The translations under genes were made by a program, and so were the position numbers. Below are positions 6,646 through 9,235 of a stretch of 9,235 bases of DNA, piece after piece. This stretch comes from UBA4363 sp002393965. GTDB lineage: Bacteria > Bacteroidota > Bacteroidia > Bacteroidales > Paludibacteraceae. Location of the stretch: contig CAMNLA010000024.1 of the NCBI GenBank assembly GCA_946542925.1, positions 1-9,235 on the forward strand. The letters run 5' to 3'. The stretch's first letter is position 1; each line of letters begins with the position of its first letter. The notes under the pieces were generated by a model. The model was not told the DNA's origin and ran no database searches. It saw nothing but the letters and a program-made list of their open reading frames with translations.

Positions 6646-8448
6646 TCAGTCTATCATGCGTACTCCGCCCTTGTCGGCTGAACTTACGCTTTGTGCATAG
6701 GCACGCAGTGCCTTTGAGACACATCGGTTGCGTGTGACTGGCTGTTGTGGTCGTGCATTCAGTTCTTCTTCCGACAGACGGACATTGATGGTGCGGTTCG
6801 GAATGTCTATTTCGATGATGTCGCCGTCTTTGATCTTTCCGATATTGCCACCAGCAGCGGCTTCAGGTGAGATATGCCCGATCGAAAGTCCCGACGTACC
6901 TCCGGAGAAGCGTCCGTCAGTGATGAGGGCGCATTCTTTTCCAAGGTGCATGGACTTGATGTAGGAGGTAGGGTAGAGCATCTCCTGCATGCCTGGTCCT
7001 CCTTTCGGTCCTTCGTGTGTGATGACGACGCAGTCGCCGCTCTTGATCTTACCGCCCAGAATTCCTTCGCAGGCAGCTTCCTGTGAGTCAAAGACTTTGG
7101 CAGGACCGCTGAATTTCCAGATGGCAGGATCCACTCCGGCTGTCTTTACCACACATCCGTCCTTTGCGATGTTGCCGAACAGAACGGCAAGACCGCCGTC
7201 TTTGGTGTAGGCATGCTCCAAGTCGCGGATACATCCGTTGGCGCGGTCGGTGTCCGGCGAAGGCCATTGGGTGTTCTGACTACCCATCTGCGTGCTGAAT
7301 TTACCGCCCGGAGCGCTGAAGTAGATACGTTTGGCCTCTTCGTCGATAGACGGAAGGGTGATGTCGTATTTGCGGATCGCTTCGCCCAGAGTCATCCCGT
7401 CCGCGCGTTTGACCTGCGGATCGATCAGGCCACCTTTGGCAAGCTCGCCCAAGATACCCAGGATACCTCCGGCACGGTTGCATTCCTGAACACTGTACTT
7501 CTGGGTGTTCGGTGCCAGTTTGCAGAGGCACGGGATTCGGCGTGACAACTGGTCGATGTCCGACATCTTGAAGTCAACCTCCGCTTCCTGTGCTACTGCC
7601 AGCAGGTGCAGAATCGTATTGGTACTTCCTCCCATTGCAATATCAAGGGCCATGGCGTTGAGAAAGGCTTGGCGTGTGGCAATGGAACGAGGCAGGACGG
7701 AGTCGTCGCCCTCTTCGTAGTATCGGAGCGCATTCTTTACGATCAGCCGTGCTGCGTCCTTGAACAGCTGTATGCGGTTGGCGTGTGTGGCCAGAATAGT
7801 GCCGTTGCCGGGAAGGGACAATCCGATGGCTTCGGTCAGTGAATTCATGGAATTGGCGGTGAACATACCCGAGCAGCTACCGCATCCCGGGCAGGCGCAA
7901 TTCTCGATCTCCTCCATTTGCTGGTCTGTGATTTCAGGGTCGGCACCCTTGATCATGGCGGTGATGAGGTCAGCGTTCTCCCCGTTCCATTTTCCAGCCT
8001 CCATCGGACCTCCTGAACAGAATACGGTAGGGATATTCAATCGCATGGAAGCCATCAGCATACCCGGAGTCACCTTGTCACAGTTGGAGATGCAGATCAT
8101 GGCATCGGCCTTGTGGGCGTTCACCATGTATTCGACAGAGTCAGCGATGATATCACGGGAAGGAAGGGAATACAGCATGCCGTCGTGACCCATTGCGATG
8201 CCGTCATCGATGGCTATGGTGTTGAATTCAGCAGCATAGCAGCCAAGTGACTCGATCTCCTTCTTGACGATCTGTCCGATCTCGTGGAGATGTGTATGTC
8301 CCGGTACGAATTGTGTGAACGAATTGACAATGGCTATGATTGGTTTGCCAATCTGTTCGTGTTTCATACCTGTTGCAACCCATAGGGCACGTGCGCCGGC
8401 CATTCGGCGACCTTGGGTAGTTGTGTTGCTGCGCAGTTCGTGTTTCAT
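6646..8448 (-). CDS. ilvD: Dihydroxyacid dehydratase
   Basis: A 600-residue iron-sulfur enzyme that dehydrates 2,3-dihydroxyisovalerate and 2,3-dihydroxymethylvalerate to the keto acids, the third common step of branched-chain amino acid synthesis. It aligns by eye along its whole length with E. coli IlvD (616 residues). Visible family motifs are DDGIAMGHDGMLYSLPSR (81-98), SNCDKVTPGM (121-130) with cluster ligand Cys123, CACPGCGSCSGMFTANSMN (184-202) with further cysteines, AMGGSTNT (271-278), DRANGCIRDLEHAY (401-414), and GPKGGPGMQEMLYPTS (480-495) followed by the TDGRFSGGTSGLSIGHISPEA stretch from 510. The C-terminal ADKGGVR motif is intact. It is the first gene of the operon, with a promoter box at 8526-8533 and a leader hairpin ahead of the ATG at 8448. 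Confidence 0.97.
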   Translation of the reverse strand: MKHELRSNTTTQGRRMAGARALWVATGMKHEQIGKPIIAIVNSFTQFVPGHTHLHEIGQIVKKEIESLGCYAAEFNTIAIDDGIAMGHDGMLYSLPSRDIIADSVEYMVNAHKADAMICISNCDKVTPGMLMASMRLNIPTVFCSGGPMEAGKWNGENADLITAMIKGADPEITDQQMEEIENCACPGCGSCSGMFTANSMNSLTEAIGLSLPGNGTILATHANRIQLFKDAARLIVKNALRYYEEGDDSVLPRSIATRQAFLNAMALDIAMGGSTNTILHLLAVAQEAEVDFKMSDIDQLSRRIPCLCKLAPNTQKYSVQECNRAGGILGILGELAKGGLIDPQVKRADGMTLGEAIRKYDITLPSIDEEAKRIYFSAPGGKFSTQMGSQNTQWPSPDTDRANGCIRDLEHAYTKDGGLAVLFGNIAKDGCVVKTAGVDPAIWKFSGPAKVFDSQEAACEGILGGKIKSGDCVVITHEGPKGGPGMQEMLYPTSYIKSMHLGKECALITDGRFSGGTSGLSIGHISPEAAAGGNIGKIKDGDIIEIDIPNRTINVRLSEEELNARPQQPVTRNRCVSKALRAYAQSVSSADKGGVRMID

Positions 8449-8473
8449 ATTTTCTGTGTTTTAAAAGCAAATG

Positions 8474-8506
8474 AAAAAAGAACCAGCCGGATGGGTGTCT
8501 CCAGCT
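8474..8506 (-). promoter_or_regulatory. Terminator-like hairpin in the ilvD leader
   Basis: Read on the minus strand, AGCTGG (8506-8501) pairs with CCGGCT (8490-8485), giving six pairs with one U-G, or seven with the adjoining A-U. GGTTCTTTTTT follows at once. The hairpin lies between the predicted ilvD promoter and the ilvD start codon, so it could act as an attenuator. No convincing leader peptide rich in Ile, Leu or Val codons precedes it; the run of Phe and Leu codons in one frame lies after the hairpin, in the T-tract. Confidence 0.35.
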
Positions 8507-8525
8507 TGGATAGGTCATAATTCCG

Positions 8526-8533
8526 CAAAGGTA
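8526..8533 (-). promoter_or_regulatory. Bacteroidetes -7 promoter box for the ilv operon
   Basis: The minus strand reads TACCTTTG, an exact match to the Bacteroidetes consensus TAnnTTTG, about 78 bp ahead of the ilvD ATG. No well-placed -33 TTTG element is evident. Confidence 0.65.
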
Positions 8534-8550
8534 CAAAATAAAAAAAGAAG

Positions 8551-8564
8551 GATTGAATTCAATC
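8551..8564. promoter_or_regulatory. 14-bp perfect palindrome between divergent promoters
   Basis: GATTGAATTCAATC is a perfect palindrome, and two further matching pairs lie one base beyond its ends. It sits between the two opposed -7 boxes, its centre about 28 bp from the ilvD box and 16 bp from the box of the gene at 8622. Such placement suits the operator of a dimeric regulator; the protein is unknown. Confidence 0.4.
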
Positions 8565-8569
8565 TTTAT

Positions 8570-8577
8570 TATCTTTG
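8570..8577 (+). promoter_or_regulatory. Bacteroidetes -7 promoter box for the secreted-protein gene
   Basis: TATCTTTG matches TAnnTTTG exactly and lies 44 bp ahead of the ATG at 8622, giving a leader of about 35-40 bases. A TTG at 8553-8555, inside the palindrome, is too close for the usual -33 spacing. Confidence 0.65.
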
Positions 8578-8621
8578 TGTATTAAAACCTATTAACAGAA
8601 ATATTCTTTCCTCGAAAAAAC

Positions 8622-9065
8622 ATGAAACGGGTTGTTGTGTTATGGTTAATGCTGAGCGCTTTCTTCTTCCAGGCGCAGGCGTGGGAGCCAACGAAGTCGG
8701 AGGCAAGGCAGATTACCAGAGAGTTCATCCGTCAGGTGATGTCCGGCAATCTGAAAAGGTCGTTGAATTATTTCGCTCCAGAGTACGTGCGGACGCAGCA
8801 CGACTCGTTTCTTGAGGGACGGACCGCTCAGTTCGTCTCGGAGTTTATCGGGGGAAACGTCGTCTCAAAGTCTGGTGTGGACTTGGGATTTGTCTCTCCT
8901 GACTATACCGAGATTGCATCTATGAAGGTAAAGAAAGTCGAGATAGGAGAAAACGTCTCTGTCGTCGTCGAAGTGAAACTTCACGATGGAACACGATACC
9001 ATACCGTTTTCAACATGGTGGTCGTGGACGGAGACAAGTTGAGATACTATGGCGCTGTCGGTTAA
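8622..9065 (+). CDS. Small secreted protein of unknown function, possible NTF2-like fold
   Basis: A 147-residue protein not assigned to a named family. Residues 1-20 form a clear Sec signal peptide: KR at the start, a hydrophobic VVVLWLMLSAFFF core and an AQA signal peptidase I site before Trp21. No lipobox cysteine is present, so a periplasmic or secreted location is expected. The mature part opens with two amphipathic helices (25-52, including EARQITREFIRQVMSG and NLKRSLNYFAPEYV), followed by strand-rich sequence (79-146) with alternating hydrophobic residues such as SVVVEVKL and TVFNMVVVDG. This helix-then-curved-sheet order, with a final strand reading LRYYGAV, resembles NTF2/SnoaL-like or Cif-like small domains; this is inference from pattern only. 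It has its own promoter box, divergent from ilvD, and is followed by the repeat array at 9096. Confidence 0.8.
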   Translation: MKRVVVLWLMLSAFFFQAQAWEPTKSEARQITREFIRQVMSGNLKRSLNYFAPEYVRTQHDSFLEGRTAQFVSEFIGGNVVSKSGVDLGFVSPDYTEIASMKVKKVEIGENVSVVVEVKLHDGTRYHTVFNMVVVDGDKLRYYGAVG

Positions 9066-9095
9066 CCGCCGCTACAGATGCCCTGATAAACCGAA

Positions 9096-9235
9096 CCTTT
9101 TCGTTAAGCCGAAAGCAGAAGCCAAAATTATTTGGGTTATGCTGAGGCGAGAAAAGGACTATTGAAAATGAACCTTTTCGTTAAGCCAGATGAGCAAAGT
9201 CAAACTTGTTTGAACTTTGCCATGGCGAGAAAAGG
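9096..9235. repeat. Tandem pair of palindromic repeat units, running off the window
   Basis: Unit A (9096-9157, 62 bp) and unit B (9173-9235, 63 bp) are joined by the 15-bp linker ACTATTGAAAATGAA. Both have the left arm CCTTTTCGTTAAGCC and the right arm GGCGAGAAAAGG, which pair as CCTTTTC/GAAAAGG and GCC/GGC. Their central hairpins differ. In A, AGCAGAAGCCAAA pairs with TTTGGGTTATGCT across ATTA, 11 of 13 pairs. In B, GCAAAGTCAAA pairs with TTTGAACTTTGC across CTTG, with one bulge. Both keep a CAAA-N4-TTTG core. The array starts 30 bp after the secreted-protein stop codon, and more units may follow beyond 9235. Confidence 0.9.

Noticed and set aside
8228..8536. Minus-strand frame through the ilvD leader with Phe and Leu runs, considered as an attenuation leader peptide
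   Set aside because: The Leu codons come after the hairpin rather than before it, and the frame runs far into ilvD out of phase without stopping, unlike a true leader peptide.
9096..9235. Insertion-sequence terminus
   Set aside because: The inverted arms belong to short self-contained 62-63-bp units; there is no transposase frame and no target-site duplication around the complete copy at 4839-4901.

Overview
The window looks like chromosome from a Bacteroidales bacterium, most likely Prevotella or a close relative. The evidence is the gene order ilvD-ilvB-ilvN-acyl-ACP thioesterase, exact Bacteroidetes-type -7 boxes (TAnnTTTG) upstream of two divergent genes, and the lack of clear Shine-Dalgarno sequences before the starts. 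The genus is an inference from remembered family patterns; no search was run.

Layout. Positions 1-617 hold no credible gene but are rich in structure: a diverged palindromic repeat, three short hairpins, an array of eighteen 11-bp units, a C-rich tract whose minus strand fits a G-quadruplex pattern, and a terminator. A minus-strand family 2 glycosyltransferase (618-1967) follows. A 356-bp gap with a long inverted repeat and a repeat relic separates it from a plus-strand BadF/BcrA-type sugar kinase (2324-3205). That kinase converges on the minus-strand branched-chain amino acid operon, transcribed ilvD (8448) > ilvB > ilvN > acyl-ACP thioesterase (3381). A divergent promoter region (8449-8621) separates ilvD from a small secreted protein of unknown function (8622-9065). 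The window ends inside a tandem array of the same palindromic repeat family.

How the genes work together. IlvB and IlvN form acetohydroxyacid synthase and IlvD is dihydroxyacid dehydratase. The intermediate enzyme, ketoacid reductoisomerase (IlvC), is not encoded here and must lie elsewhere if the pathway is complete. The thioesterase follows ilvN by 4 bp and is almost certainly cotranscribed. The kinase and glycosyltransferase are sugar-handling genes with no visible link to the operon.

The most unusual signal is a family of about 63-bp palindromic repeats with conserved arms (CCTTTTCGTTAAGCC ... GGCGAGAAAAGG) and a variable central hairpin with a CAAA-N4-TTTG core. Clear copies lie in the ilvB-ilvN gap and as a tandem pair at the window end; relics lie near the window start and upstream of the kinase. 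The two nearly identical copies differ at only two positions, and those two positions pair with each other in the outer stem, which is a compensatory change.
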